Source of the DNA: Variovorax sp. OK212
GTDB lineage: Bacteria > Pseudomonadota > Gammaproteobacteria > Burkholderiales > Burkholderiaceae_C
Length of the DNA: 64,000 nucleotides
Reading direction: 5' to 3'
Assembly: GCF_900112425.1 (NCBI RefSeq)
Contig: NZ_FOLP01000002.1
Span: 744,001 to 808,000 of the forward strand
Below, one piece after another: positions 19,803 to 28,588 of the stretch (position 1 is the first letter of the stretch; each line of letters begins with the position of its first letter). Below the pieces are notes generated by a model. The model saw only the letters and a list, made by a program, of their open reading frames with translations, searched no databases and had not been told where the DNA came from. The translations under genes were made by a program, and so were the position numbers.

Positions 19803-19823
19803 CGCCCACCTGCCTCCCTCGTA

Positions 19824-19936
19824 TTTCTCCCTCCCCCTCTGGGGGAGGGCCGGGGTGGGGGCACAACGGCCTCCCAAAATACGCAGCGCCCGATCGAAGC
19901 CCCGCCCCCATCCCAACCTTCCCCCAACGTGGGAAG
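19824..19936. repeat. GC-rich repeats (class B) between selA and selB
   Basis: Two arms: a palindrome CCTCCCCCTCTGGGGGAGG followed by GGCCGGGGTGGGGGCACA (to about 19868), and a second block with TTCCCCCAACGTGGGAA (to 19936). The first arm shares about 28 bases with the fdnI-fdhE gap at 17199-17226. They fill the 151-bp selA-selB gap; no gene is seen. Confidence 0.65.
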
Positions 19937-19953
19937 GCGCAAGCCCGCAAGCC

Positions 19954-21858
19954 ATGATCATCGGTACCGCGGGCCACATCGACCACGGCAAGACCACGCT
20001 GGTGCGCGCCCTCACCGGCGTCGACACCGACCGCCTACCCGAAGAAAAGCGCCGCGGCATCTCCATCGAACTCGGCTACGCCTACCTGCACGCGCCCGGC
20101 GTGTCGCTGGGCTTCGTCGACGTGCCGGGCCACGAGCGCCTGCTGCACACCATGCTGGCCGGCGCCACCGGCATCGACCACGCGCTGCTGGTGGTGGCCG
20201 CCGACGACGGCGTGATGCCGCAGACGCGCGAGCACCTGGCCGTGGTCGCGCTGCTGGGCGTGCAGGAGGCGACGGTGGCCATCACCAAGATCGACCGCAT
20301 CGACGCGGCCACGCGCGCGGCGCGTCTGGCCGAGGTGCAGGCGGACATCGCCGCGCTGCTGGCACCGACGCCGCTGGCGCATTCGCCGATGCTCGCGGTA
20401 TCGGCAACGACCGGCGACGGCATCGACGCGCTGCGCGAGCGGCTGCTCGATGCGGCACGCCGCGAGCATGCGCATGAAGACGGCCTCGCCTTCCGCCTGG
20501 CCGTGGACCGCGCCTTCACGCTGTCGGGCGTCGGCACCGTCGTTACCGGCACGGTCTTCAGCGGCAGCGTGCGCATCGGCGACGAGCTGGGCGTCGTGCC
20601 CAGTGGCCACACGGTGCGCGTGCGCGGCATCCATGCGCAGAACCAGAAGGCCGAATCGGCCCATGCAGGCCAGCGCTGTGCCCTGGCGCTGGCCGGTGTC
20701 ACGAAGGACCAGATGCACCGCGGCGACTGGGCCTGCGCGCCCGCCATCGCCCTCACGACGGACCGCATCGACGTGCGGCTCACGCTGTGGCCCGATGAAC
20801 AGAAGCCGATGCGCTCGGGCACGACGGTGCATGCGCACCTGGGCGCCAGCGACGTGATGGCATCGCTCGCGCTGCTCGACCGCGATGCGCTCGCGCCGGG
20901 AGAAACCGCCCTCGCCCAGCTCGTGCTGAAAGACGGCGTCGGCGCATGGCATGGCGACCGCGGTGTGCTGCGCGATGCCTCCGCCACGCGCACCGTGGCC
21001 GGCGTGCGCGTGCTCGACCCGTTCGCGCCGGTGCGCTACCGGCGCACGCCGGAACGCCTGCGCACGCTGGCCGCGTGGTCCATCGACGATCGCCCCTCGC
21101 GCGTGGCCGCGCTGCTGCACAACGCACCGCTGGGCCTCGACACCGGGCGGCTGGCGCGCGCCCTCTCGCTGGCGAACGACGCCGCACTGCCGCTGCCCGG
21201 CGATGCCGTGCGCGTCGCGCACACCGCCATCGCGCGATCGCACTTGGACGCGCTCGAGGCGCAGATCGCCGCGCGCCTCGCGGACTTTCATCGCGCCGCG
21301 CCCGACGAGGTCGGCCCCGACGCGCGCCGGCTCAAGCGCCTCGCCGGCCCGCGCACCGACGATGCACTCTGGCGCCATGCACTCGACGCCCTCGTCACGC
21401 GCGGCGCGCTGGTGCGCAGCGGCACCTGGCTGCACCTGCCCGACCACGCGGCGCGCCTCGACGAGGCCGAACACAAGCTCGCGCAGAAGCTGCTGCCCCG
21501 GCTGGCCGACGGCGGCTTCGATCCGCCGTGGGTGCGCGACCTGGCGAAGGACTGCGCGGCGAGCGAGCCGATGGTGCGCCAGACGCTCGCGAGCCTTGCA
21601 CGGCGCGGCGAGGCCTTCCAGGTGGTGAAGGACTTGTACTATCCGCTCGCCACCGTCGAGCGGCTCGCGGCCATCGCGCGCGACTGCCTCGACGGGCCGG
21701 AAGGCTTGCAGGCTTCAAGCTTTCGCGATGCGACGGGGCTGGGGCGCAAGCGCGCGATCCAGCTGCTGGAGTTTTTCGACCGCGTGGGGCTGACGCGGCG
21801 CGTGAAGGACGCGCACCTGCTGCGGCCCGACACGTCGTTGTTCGGGGCGAGGCCGTGA
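19954..21858 (+). CDS. selB: Selenocysteine-specific elongation factor
   Basis: 634-aa GTPase that delivers Sec-tRNA(Sec) to ribosomes at a SECIS. GTP-binding motifs are [10 protein letters not shown] (G1), DVPGHE (G3) and ITKID (G4). EF-Tu-like domains follow ([11 protein letters not shown]), then C-terminal winged-helix repeats that bind the SECIS. The ATG at 19954 ([12 protein letters not shown]) is the family start. The selC tRNA begins 17 bp after the stop. Confidence 0.96.
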   Translation: MIIGTAGHIDHGKTTLVRALTGVDTDRLPEEKRRGISIELGYAYLHAPGVSLGFVDVPGHERLLHTMLAGATGIDHALLVVAADDGVMPQTREHLAVVALLGVQEATVAITKIDRIDAATRAARLAEVQADIAALLAPTPLAHSPMLAVSATTGDGIDALRERLLDAARREHAHEDGLAFRLAVDRAFTLSGVGTVVTGTVFSGSVRIGDELGVVPSGHTVRVRGIHAQNQKAESAHAGQRCALALAGVTKDQMHRGDWACAPAIALTTDRIDVRLTLWPDEQKPMRSGTTVHAHLGASDVMASLALLDRDALAPGETALAQLVLKDGVGAWHGDRGVLRDASATRTVAGVRVLDPFAPVRYRRTPERLRTLAAWSIDDRPSRVAALLHNAPLGLDTGRLARALSLANDAALPLPGDAVRVAHTAIARSHLDALEAQIAARLADFHRAAPDEVGPDARRLKRLAGPRTDDALWRHALDALVTRGALVRSGTWLHLPDHAARLDEAEHKLAQKLLPRLADGGFDPPWVRDLAKDCAASEPMVRQTLASLARRGEAFQVVKDLYYPLATVERLAAIARDCLDGPEGLQASSFRDATGLGRKRAIQLLEFFDRVGLTRRVKDAHLLRPDTSLFGARP

Positions 21859-21875
21859 ACGACGAAGACAGTCAT

Positions 21876-21968
21876 GGGAGGGGATCGTCCCTGGTGGGGC
21901 GGCCGGGCTTCAAACCCGGTGGGTGGCGCCAGTCGTCGCCGGGAGGGTTCGACTCCCTCCCCCTTCCG
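21876..21968 (+). tRNA. selC: tRNA-Sec (anticodon UCA)
   Basis: The 93-base gene has the selenocysteine tRNA design: an 8-bp acceptor stem (GGGAGGGG with CCCCTTCC, one G-U), a 5-bp T stem with loop TTCGACT, a long variable arm and anticodon loop CTTCAAA with TCA at 21910-21912. The discriminator is G. The following bases are CCG, so the terminal CCA is not fully encoded and must be added. It is the decoding tRNA for the fdnG UGA and lies directly behind selB. Confidence 0.95.
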
Positions 21969-21985
21969 CCGCATTTCTTGTCTTG

Positions 21986-22012
21986 CTCCTTCCCCTTCCG
22001 GGGGAGGGAGCA
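21986..22012. terminator. Bidirectional hairpin between selC and selD
   Basis: GCTCCTTCCCC and GGGGGAGGGAGC pair (one T-G wobble) around a TTCC loop. It lies between the end of selC on the plus strand and the stop of selD on the minus strand, so it could terminate both transcripts. It resembles the class B GC-rich repeats in composition. Confidence 0.55.
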
Positions 22013-22022
22013 ATGCGGGGAC

Positions 22023-23090
22023 TCAGGGCACCACGCGCAGCGAAGGCGCACCGGCCTCGACACGGCCGATGACCGCGGCCTTCGCAAAACCCTCGTCGCG
22101 GAAGATCTTCAGCACCGCATCGACCGCTTCCGGCGCACAGCTCACGAGCAGGCCGCCCGAGGTCTGCGGATCGCTCAGCAGGTCCTTCGCGGTGGCCGGC
22201 AGGCCGGACGCCAGTTCGACGTCGGCGCCATAGCCGGCCCAGTTGCGGCCCGACGCACCCGTCACGAAACCGCCGGCCGCCATGGCCACCACGTTGTCGA
22301 GCAGCGGCACCTTCGACCACTCGACCACCGCCGTCAGCCTGGCGCCGCGCGCCAGCTCGAGCGTGTGGCCGGCCAGGCCGAAGCCCGTCACGTCGGTCAG
22401 CGCATGCACGCCGTCGAGCGCCGCGAGCGCCATGCCGGGCGTGTTGAGCTTGGTCGTGTTCTCGATGAGCTGGCGATAGCCCGTCTCGGACAGCTGCTCC
22501 TTCTTGAGCGCGGCCGACAGCACGCCCACGCCCAGCGGCTTGCCCAGCACCAGCACGTCGCCGGCCTTCGCATCGGCATTGCGGCGCACGCGCTTCGGGT
22601 GCACCAGGCCCATGGCGACGAGCCCGTAGATCGGCTCGACCGAATCGATGGTGTGGCCGCCCGCAATCGGGATGCCGGCGGCACGGCACACGTCCTGGCC
22701 GCCGCGCACGATCTCGGCAATCACCTCCACCGGCAGCTGGTTGATCGGCATGGCCACCAGCGCCAGCGCCATGATCGGCCGGCCGCCCATGGCGTACACG
22801 TCGCTGATCGCGTTGGTCGCGGCGATGCGGCCGAACTCGTAGGGGTCGTCCACGATGGGCATGAAGAAGTCGGTGGTGGCGATCAGCGCCTGCTCGTCGT
22901 TGAGCCTGTAGACGGCCGCGTCGTCGGCGGTCTCGATGCCCACCATGAGCTCGGGCGGGATCATGCCGCCGGCGTGGTTCTTCAGGATCTGCGAGAGCAC
23001 GCCGGGCGCGATCTTGCAGCCGCAGCCGCCGCCATGCGAAAAACTCGTGAGGCGCAAGGGCGCGAGCGGGTTCAGGAGCGTTGGGTTCAT
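22023..23090 (-). CDS. selD: Selenide, water dikinase (selenophosphate synthase)
   Basis: 355-aa enzyme making selenophosphate from selenide and ATP, the Se donor for SelA and MnmH. The glycine-rich catalytic loop HGGGCGCKIAP carries Cys23 and Lys26, matching E. coli Cys17 and Lys20; this is a Cys form, not a selenoprotein. ATP/Mg motifs are DDAAVY, TTDFFMP and AGGHTIDS. The start ATG is at 23090. It is convergent with selC and divergent from the PhnD-like gene 75 bp away, which may share its promoter region. Confidence 0.96.
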   Translation of the reverse strand: MNPTLLNPLAPLRLTSFSHGGGCGCKIAPGVLSQILKNHAGGMIPPELMVGIETADDAAVYRLNDEQALIATTDFFMPIVDDPYEFGRIAATNAISDVYAMGGRPIMALALVAMPINQLPVEVIAEIVRGGQDVCRAAGIPIAGGHTIDSVEPIYGLVAMGLVHPKRVRRNADAKAGDVLVLGKPLGVGVLSAALKKEQLSETGYRQLIENTTKLNTPGMALAALDGVHALTDVTGFGLAGHTLELARGARLTAVVEWSKVPLLDNVVAMAAGGFVTGASGRNWAGYGADVELASGLPATAKDLLSDPQTSGGLLVSCAPEAVDAVLKIFRDEGFAKAAVIGRVEAGAPSLRVVP

Positions 23091-23165
23091 GGGGCCGATT
23101 ATCGAAGCGGCCCTGCTTTCTACAATCCCGTCCTTTCCTAACCCGCACGTCCCCGAGGCACATCC

Positions 23166-24023
23166 ATGAAGAAGACTCTCACCCACATGGCGCTCGCGCT
23201 GGCCTTTTCCGCCGCGAGCGTCGGCGCCCTCGCCCAAGGCGTGCTGCGCGTCTCGGCCATTCCCGACGAGGCGCCCACCGAGCTGCAGCGCAAGTTCACG
23301 CCGCTGGGCGACTACCTGAAGAAGGAAACCGGCATGGACGTGCAGTTCACGCCCGTGACCGACTACGCCGCCGTGGTCGAAGGGCTGGCCACCAACAAGA
23401 TCGACATGGCCTGGCTCGGCGGCTTCACCTACGTGCAGGCGCGCATCCGCACCAACGGCGGCGCGGTGCCGATCGTGCAGCGCGCCGAAGACGAGGTGTT
23501 CACCAGCAAGTTCATCGTGCCGATCGACAGCCCCGCCAAGACGCTGGCCGACCTGAAGGGCAAGACCTTTGCGTTCGGCGCGCCCTCGTCCACCTCGGGC
23601 AGCCTGATGCCGCGCTACTTCCTGCTGCAGGCCGGCATCAATCCCGAGAAGGACTTCAAGACGGTCGCGTTCTCCGGCGCGCACGACGCCACCGTGGCCT
23701 TCGTGGCCGCATCGCGCGCCGAAGCGGGCGTGCTCAACGCGTCGGTGTGGGACAAGCTGGTCGAGTCCAAGAACCCGAACGCCGCCAAGGTGCGCGTGCT
23801 GGCGACCACGCCGACCTACTACGACTACAACTGGACGGTGCGCCCGGGCATGGACCCGGCGCTGCAGAAGAAGCTGACCGACGCGTTCCTCAAGCTCGAC
23901 CCGGCCAACCCGGCGCACAAGGAAATCATGGCGCTGCAGCGCGCGAGCAAGTTCATTCCGACGAAGTCGTCGAACTACGACGGGATCGAGACGGCGGGCA
24001 AGTCGGCGGGTTTGATCAAGTGA
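23166..24023 (+). CDS. phnD: PhnD/PtxB-like ABC transporter substrate-binding protein; candidate Se-compound receptor
   Basis: 285-aa periplasmic protein with a signal peptide (MKKTLTHMALALAFSAASVGALAQ). It belongs to the phosphate/phosphite/phosphonate binding family: LGDYLKKETG, NKIDMAWLGGFTYVQA, and the anion-binding Ser/Thr stretch GAPSSTSGSLMPRYF. Family members bind phosphonates, phosphite or related oxyanions. Its location between selD and mnmH, with no C-P lyase gene nearby, makes a selenium compound an attractive ligand, but that is inference. It is the first gene of a transporter operon with phnC- and two phnE-like genes. Confidence 0.85.
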   Translation: MKKTLTHMALALAFSAASVGALAQGVLRVSAIPDEAPTELQRKFTPLGDYLKKETGMDVQFTPVTDYAAVVEGLATNKIDMAWLGGFTYVQARIRTNGGAVPIVQRAEDEVFTSKFIVPIDSPAKTLADLKGKTFAFGAPSSTSGSLMPRYFLLQAGINPEKDFKTVAFSGAHDATVAFVAASRAEAGVLNASVWDKLVESKNPNAAKVRVLATTPTYYDYNWTVRPGMDPALQKKLTDAFLKLDPANPAHKEIMALQRASKFIPTKSSNYDGIETAGKSAGLIK

Positions 24024-24043
24024 TTCTTTGGCAGGCGGGGGCA

Positions 24044-24152
24044 CCCTCACCCCAGCCCTCTCCCGCGAGCGGGAGAGGGAGAGGGAGCCAATACCGACAG
24101 GCCGGCTCCGTCTTGCCCCCTCTCCCGCTTGCGGGAGAGGGTCGGGGTGAAG
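24044..24152. repeat. Inverted pair of GC-rich palindromic repeats (class A) between phnD- and phnC-like genes
   Basis: Copies at about 24044-24079 and 24115-24152 in opposite orientation, with CCCTCTCCC/GGGAGAGGG arms. The first is the exact reverse complement, over about 36 bases, of the copy at 15390. They occupy most of the 154-bp gap between the receptor and ATPase genes and could lower downstream expression by forming mRNA hairpins. Confidence 0.8.
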
Positions 24153-24177
24153 GAACGCCCTCCGAAAGCCCCACTGC

Positions 24178-24993
24178 GTGAGCTTCTCCCTCAACGCCAT
24201 CGGCGTCGTCCACCCCAACGGCCACCGCGCCCTGAACAGCGTGACGCTCGCCGCCCACAAGGGCGAACGCATCGCCGTCATCGGGCCTTCGGGCGCCGGC
24301 AAGACCACGTTGCTGCGCGTGCTCGGTGCCGCGCTGCGGCCCACCGAAGGTGAAGTCGAAGCCCTGGGCACCCACCCGTGGCAATTGCCGGCCGCGGCGC
24401 TCAAGAAGCTGCGCGCCCGCATCGCCACCGTGCACCAGTCGCCGCCCATCGCCCCGCGCCTGCGCGTGGTCACCGCCGTGCTCGCGGGCCGGCTCGGCGA
24501 ATGGTCGACGCTGCGTGCACTCCGCTCCCTTTTCCACCCGTCGGACATCGCAGGCGCGCACGAGGCGCTGTCGCGCCTGTCCATGGAAGACCGCCTGTTC
24601 GACCGCTGCGACCGCCTTTCGGGTGGGCAGCTGCAGCGCGTGGGCATTGCGCGCGCGCTCTACCAGCGTCCCGACCTGCTGCTGGCCGACGAACCCGTGT
24701 CCGCCCTCGACCCCACGCTGGCCGACGCCGCCATCGGCCAGCTCGTTGCACAAGGCGAAACCACCGGCGCCACGCTGGTCGCCTCGCTGCACGCGGTGGA
24801 CCTGGCGCTGCGCTGGTTCCCGCGCATCGTCGGCATGCGCAACGCGCAGGTGATGTTCGACCTGCCCGCCGCGCAGGTCACGCCCGCCATGCTCGACGCG
24901 CTCTATGCGAGCGAGGGCGGCATCGCCACGCAGCGCCCCCTGCCGCCGGGCGCGGCGACTGAAGCGGCCTTTCACCGGCCAGATTGCCCTTGA
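24178..24993 (+). CDS. phnC: ABC transporter ATP-binding protein, PhnC-like
   Basis: 271-aa ABC ATPase. It has Walker [11 protein letters not shown]-loop TVHQSPP, signature LSGGQLQRV, Walker [12 protein letters not shown] and H-loop SLHAVDLAL. Sequence style fits the PhnC importer ATPases. It begins with GTG at 24178 just after a repeat pair. The stop overlaps the start of the permease gene (TGATG). It energises the PhnD/PhnE-type importer encoded around it. Confidence 0.88.
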   Translation: MSFSLNAIGVVHPNGHRALNSVTLAAHKGERIAVIGPSGAGKTTLLRVLGAALRPTEGEVEALGTHPWQLPAAALKKLRARIATVHQSPPIAPRLRVVTAVLAGRLGEWSTLRALRSLFHPSDIAGAHEALSRLSMEDRLFDRCDRLSGGQLQRVGIARALYQRPDLLLADEPVSALDPTLADAAIGQLVAQGETTGATLVASLHAVDLALRWFPRIVGMRNAQVMFDLPAAQVTPAMLDALYASEGGIATQRPLPPGAATEAAFHRPDCP

Positions 24994-25820
24994 TGAGCAC
25001 CGCCATCGCGCAGCGCGATCCGCACGCCATGCGCCGGCTCGCCGGATGGCTGGCCGCGCTCGTCATCGCGTGGCCGATGCTCGCGCTCTCCGAATTCAAG
25101 CCGTGGGCGCTGTTCGAAGGCGGCAACCTCGCGGTGATCGGCGGCTTTCTCGCGGGCTTCTTTCCGCCCGACGGGTCGCCCGCCTTCCTCGCCCTGCTCT
25201 TCAAGGCCACGCTGGAAACGCTGGCCATGGCCACGGCCGGCACCGCGCTGGCGCTGCTGATCGGCGCGCCGCTGGGCTTCGTGACCACGCGTGCGCTCTC
25301 CATCTCGCGCATCGGCCCGGGCCCCGGCCGCGTGCAGGCCGGCGTGGTGCGGCAGGCCGCGCGCTGGCTGCTGATGGTGCTGCGCGCCATTCCCGAGATC
25401 GTGTGGGCGCTGCTGTTCGTGCGCGCGCTCGGGCTGGGCCCCGCCTCGGGCGTGCTGGCGCTGGCCATCACCTACGGCGGCATGCTGGGCAAGGTGTACG
25501 CCGAGATCCTCGAATCGACCGACACGCGCCCCGCGCGCGCGCTGCTCGAAAGCGGCAGCGGGCGCTTCGCCGCGCTGTGCTACGGCCTGCTGCCGAACAC
25601 GGCGCAGGAGCTGGCCTCGTACACCGTGTACCGCTGGGAATGCGCGGTGCGCGCCTCGGTGGTGATGGGTTTCGTGGGCGCGGGCGGGCTGGGCCAGCTG
25701 ATGGACCAGTCGATGAAGATGCTCAACGGCGGCGAGGCGAGCAGCATCCTGCTGGTGTTCCTGGCGCTGGTGCTGCTGGCCGACCTGCTGAGCAACGCAT
25801 TGCGCAGGCTGCTCGCATGA
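24993..25820 (+). CDS. phnE: ABC transporter permease, PhnE-like (first copy)
   Basis: 275-aa permease with about six membrane segments. The EAA-type loop (KVYAEILESTDTRPARALLESG, followed by YRWECAVRASVVMGFVGAGGLG) is that of PhnE. The ATG at 24993 overlaps the phnC-like stop, and the stop overlaps the next permease start (ATGA at 25817). The N-terminal motif FFPPDGSPAFL recurs in the second permease, so the two are likely paralogues forming a heterodimer. Confidence 0.88.
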   Translation: MSTAIAQRDPHAMRRLAGWLAALVIAWPMLALSEFKPWALFEGGNLAVIGGFLAGFFPPDGSPAFLALLFKATLETLAMATAGTALALLIGAPLGFVTTRALSISRIGPGPGRVQAGVVRQAARWLLMVLRAIPEIVWALLFVRALGLGPASGVLALAITYGGMLGKVYAEILESTDTRPARALLESGSGRFAALCYGLLPNTAQELASYTVYRWECAVRASVVMGFVGAGGLGQLMDQSMKMLNGGEASSILLVFLALVLLADLLSNALRRLLA

Positions 25821-26626
25821 CGACGACGCCCTCCTCCCTTCCTCCGCGTCCGCCGCCGTGCTGGCGCTGCCGCATCGCGCTGCTGCTGATCGGCGTGTCG
25901 GTGGTCGCGAGCTTCGTCTACCTGGGCATCGACTACCGCGCGCTGGGCTCGTCGGAGTCGCTGCGGCTCATGGGCAAGTTCATTGCCGAGTTCTTCCCGC
26001 CCGACGTGTCGCCCGACTTCCTCGCCAGGGTCGGCCACGGCGCCTTGCAGACGCTCGCGGTGTCGGCGCTGGGCACGGTGCTGGCGGCGCTGGCGGGCGC
26101 GGTGCTCGCGCTGCCCGCCTCGGGCCGCGCGGGCTGGCTGCCGCGGCATGCCGCGCGCTTCGCGCTCAACTTTTTGCGCAGCGTGCCCGAGCTCGTATGG
26201 GCGGCGCTCATGGTGCTGGCCGCGGGCATCGGCCCGTTCGCCGGTGCGCTGGCCTTGTCGCTGCACACCACCGGCGTGCTGGGCCGCCTCTTCGCCGAAG
26301 CGCTGGAGAACGCGCCGCGCGAGCCCGAGCATGCGCTCACGCTCTCGGGCGCCGGCCCGGTCGCGGCCTTCAGCTACGCCAGCCTGCCGATCGTGCTGCC
26401 GCAGTGGGTGGCCTACACGCTCTACCGCTGGGAAATGAACATCCGCATGGCCGCCGTGCTGGGCTTCGTGGGCGGCGGCGGGCTGGGCCAGCTGCTGTAC
26501 TTCCACCTGTCGATCTTCCAGCAACAGCAGGCGATGACGGTGCTGATCGCGATGTTCGGGCTGGTCACGCTGGTCGACTTTGCGAGCGCTCGCTTGCGCC
26601 GTGGCCTCGGCCCGGCGTACGCATGA
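25817..26626 (+). CDS. phnE: ABC transporter permease, PhnE-like (second copy)
   Basis: 269-aa permease paralogous to the preceding gene. It shows FFPPDVSPDFLARV, the EAA-loop segment (GRLFAEALENAPREPEHAL) and the C-terminal YRWEMNIRMAAVLGFVGGGG. It has about six membrane helices. It overlaps the first permease by four bases and ends 24 bp before mnmH, so the transporter and the tRNA selenation gene are probably on one transcript. Confidence 0.88.
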   Translation: MTTTPSSLPPRPPPCWRCRIALLLIGVSVVASFVYLGIDYRALGSSESLRLMGKFIAEFFPPDVSPDFLARVGHGALQTLAVSALGTVLAALAGAVLALPASGRAGWLPRHAARFALNFLRSVPELVWAALMVLAAGIGPFAGALALSLHTTGVLGRLFAEALENAPREPEHALTLSGAGPVAAFSYASLPIVLPQWVAYTLYRWEMNIRMAAVLGFVGGGGLGQLLYFHLSIFQQQQAMTVLIAMFGLVTLVDFASARLRRGLGPAYA

Positions 26627-26650
26627 CAATCGGGGCATGAGGTTCCTGCC

Positions 26651-27721
26651 ATGAGTCATCGCCAGCCCGTGCGGGTGCCCGACCGCCACGCCTTCGACAC
26701 GCTGATCGACGCGCGCTCGCCGGCCGAGTTCGCGCTCGACCACATTCCCGGCGCCATCAACTGTCCGGTGCTCGACGACGAGGAGCGCCGCATCGTCGGC
26801 ACCATCTACGTCCAGACCGGTGCCTTCGAGGCGCGGCGCATCGGCGGCGCGATGGTCGCGGCCAACATCGCGCGGCACCTGCGCGACACGCTGGCCGACC
26901 GGCCCGAGAACTGGAAGCCGCTGGTCTACTGCTGGCGCGGCGGCATGCGCAGCGGCTCGATGGTCACCTGGCTGCGCCTGGTCGGCTGGGATGCGCAGCA
27001 GCTCGCGGGCGGCTACAAGAGCTTTCGCCGGCATGTGATCTCGCAGATCGATTCACTGACGCCGAAGCTCGACCTGCGCGTGGTCTGCGGCGCCACCGGC
27101 AGCGCCAAGACGCGCGTGCTGCATGCGTTGGCCGCGCGCGGCGCGCAGGTGCTCGACCTGGAAGACTTCGCGAACCACAAGGGCTCGCTGCTCGGCTCGC
27201 TGCCGGGCGTGGCGCAACCGTCGCAGAAGCACTTCGAGACGCGCATTGCCGCCGTGCTCGAAACCGTCGACCTCTCGCGCCCGCTGTATGTCGAGGGCGA
27301 GAGCATCCGCATCGGGCGGCTGTCATTGCCGCTGTCGCTGGTGGCGCAGATGCGCGCGGCGCCGTGCATCGAGGTCTCGGCCACGCCCGAGGCGCGGCTG
27401 GCCTACCTGCTGCGCGACTACGCCTACCTGGGCGACGACCGCGAGGCGCTCGCCGACAAGATGGGCGTGCTGAAGGAACTGCAGGGCAAGGAAACGGTGA
27501 CGCGCTGGCAGCAATGGGCGCACGAGGCCGACCTGCCGCACCTGTTCGCCGAGCTGATGTCGCTGCACTACGACCCGCACTACGAGAAGTCGCAGGAGCT
27601 GCACTTCCGCGCCTGGGCGAAGCGCCAGCGCGTGGCGGCGCCCGACCTGTCGGATCAGGGCATCGAGGCGGTGGCCGACGCGGTGCTGGCGCTCGGCGAA
27701 GGCGCGAGCCCGTCGGCATAG
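26651..27721 (+). CDS. mnmH: tRNA 2-selenouridine synthase
   Basis: 356-aa enzyme that replaces sulfur by selenium in the wobble 2-thiouridine of certain tRNAs, using selenophosphate. It has an N-terminal rhodanese domain with catalytic Cys94 in VYCWRGGMRSGS and a C-terminal P-loop domain with Walker A GATGSAKTR. The pairing of these two domains is specific to MnmH (SelU/YbbB). The position behind the transporter genes and near selD ties the transporter to Se use. Its 3' end overlaps the convergent fdhD by 67 bases. Confidence 0.96.
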   Translation: MSHRQPVRVPDRHAFDTLIDARSPAEFALDHIPGAINCPVLDDEERRIVGTIYVQTGAFEARRIGGAMVAANIARHLRDTLADRPENWKPLVYCWRGGMRSGSMVTWLRLVGWDAQQLAGGYKSFRRHVISQIDSLTPKLDLRVVCGATGSAKTRVLHALAARGAQVLDLEDFANHKGSLLGSLPGVAQPSQKHFETRIAAVLETVDLSRPLYVEGESIRIGRLSLPLSLVAQMRAAPCIEVSATPEARLAYLLRDYAYLGDDREALADKMGVLKELQGKETVTRWQQWAHEADLPHLFAELMSLHYDPHYEKSQELHFRAWAKRQRVAAPDLSDQGIEAVADAVLALGEGASPSA

Positions 27722-28581
27722 AGCACGCCGCGCGGCGCGCGGCACAGGCCCCAGAAACGCAGGCCGCTGAGCTCGGCCATGCGCACGCCCATCGAGGTCG
27801 GCGCTGAGATGGTCGCCATTGCCGCGATGCCCAGGCGCGCGCACTTGCGCACCAGCTCGTGGCTGCCGCGGCTGGACATCAGCACGAAGCCGGGCTCTTC
27901 GAGACGGCCCGCCAGCGCGAGCTTGCCGAGCAACTTGTCGAGCGCGTTGTGGCGGCCGACGTCTTCCATCAGGTCGCTGAGTTCGCCCTCGACGCTCGCC
28001 CAGGCCGCCGCATGGATCGCACCGGCTTCGGCGTTGAGCACCTGGCGCGGCGCCATGGCCGCGAAGGCGCGCAGCACGGTCGCGAGGTCGATGCGTTCGA
28101 TCCATTCGCGCGGCGGCACGCGCTGCGGCGAAAGGTCGAGCCCCGCGAAGCTTTCGACACCGCACACGCCGCAGCCGGTGCGGCCCGCGAGGCTGCGGCG
28201 GCGGTCCTTCAGGCGTTCGAAGCTGCGCGTGGAAATCTCGAGCTGCACCTCGACACCTGGCATGCCGTCGGGCAGGCCGGCGTCGGAAGCGTCGACCGTC
28301 CGCACCTCGATGCCGCGGCAATCGGCCGCCGTGTCGAGGATGCCCTCGCTCAGCGCGAAGCCCAGCGCGAAGGCCTCGAGGTCTTGCGGCGTGGCCATCA
28401 TCACCGCGTGCGAGACGCCGTTGAACACCAGCGCCACCGGCACCTCGGACGCCAGCGTGTCGTCGCGCACCACGCCTTCGGGCGCGAGGCCGCGCTCGCC
28501 GAAGACGTGCACGGCATGCCGCGAGAGCGACGGCAATGAATCGGAGTCGAGGGTCGTGGGGTCTTGCATGGCCGCGGCCAT
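27655..28581 (-). CDS. fdhD: Formate dehydrogenase sulfurtransferase FdhD
   Basis: 308-aa protein that transfers sulfur to the molybdenum cofactor of formate dehydrogenases. The sulfur-carrier Cys pair is in RTGCGVCGVES; other family motifs are DVGRHNALDKLLG, SSRGSHELVRKCA and SAPTSMGVRMA. The ATG at 28581 (MAAAMQDP) is favoured over 28569 because a GAG lies at suitable distance, but either is possible. The C-terminal Ser/Ala tail is longer than usual and overlaps mnmH. It is the last gene of a ydeP-like / winged-helix / fdhD operon. Confidence 0.94.
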   Translation of the reverse strand: MAAAMQDPTTLDSDSLPSLSRHAVHVFGERGLAPEGVVRDDTLASEVPVALVFNGVSHAVMMATPQDLEAFALGFALSEGILDTAADCRGIEVRTVDASDAGLPDGMPGVEVQLEISTRSFERLKDRRRSLAGRTGCGVCGVESFAGLDLSPQRVPPREWIERIDLATVLRAFAAMAPRQVLNAEAGAIHAAAWASVEGELSDLMEDVGRHNALDKLLGKLALAGRLEEPGFVLMSSRGSHELVRKCARLGIAAMATISAPTSMGVRMAELSGLRFWGLCRAPRGVLYADGLAPSPSASTASATASMP

Positions 28582-28588
28582 TGTCCGC

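Noticed and set aside
23166..26626. Phosphonate catabolism cluster
   Set aside because: No C-P lyase (phnGHIJ) or phosphite dehydrogenase gene is present; the gene neighbours are all selenium genes.
22023..27721. Selenoneine-type biosynthesis genes (senA/senB) near selD
   Set aside because: The genes between selD and mnmH are all transporter components, and no glycosyltransferase-like or sulfoxide-synthase-like gene is seen.
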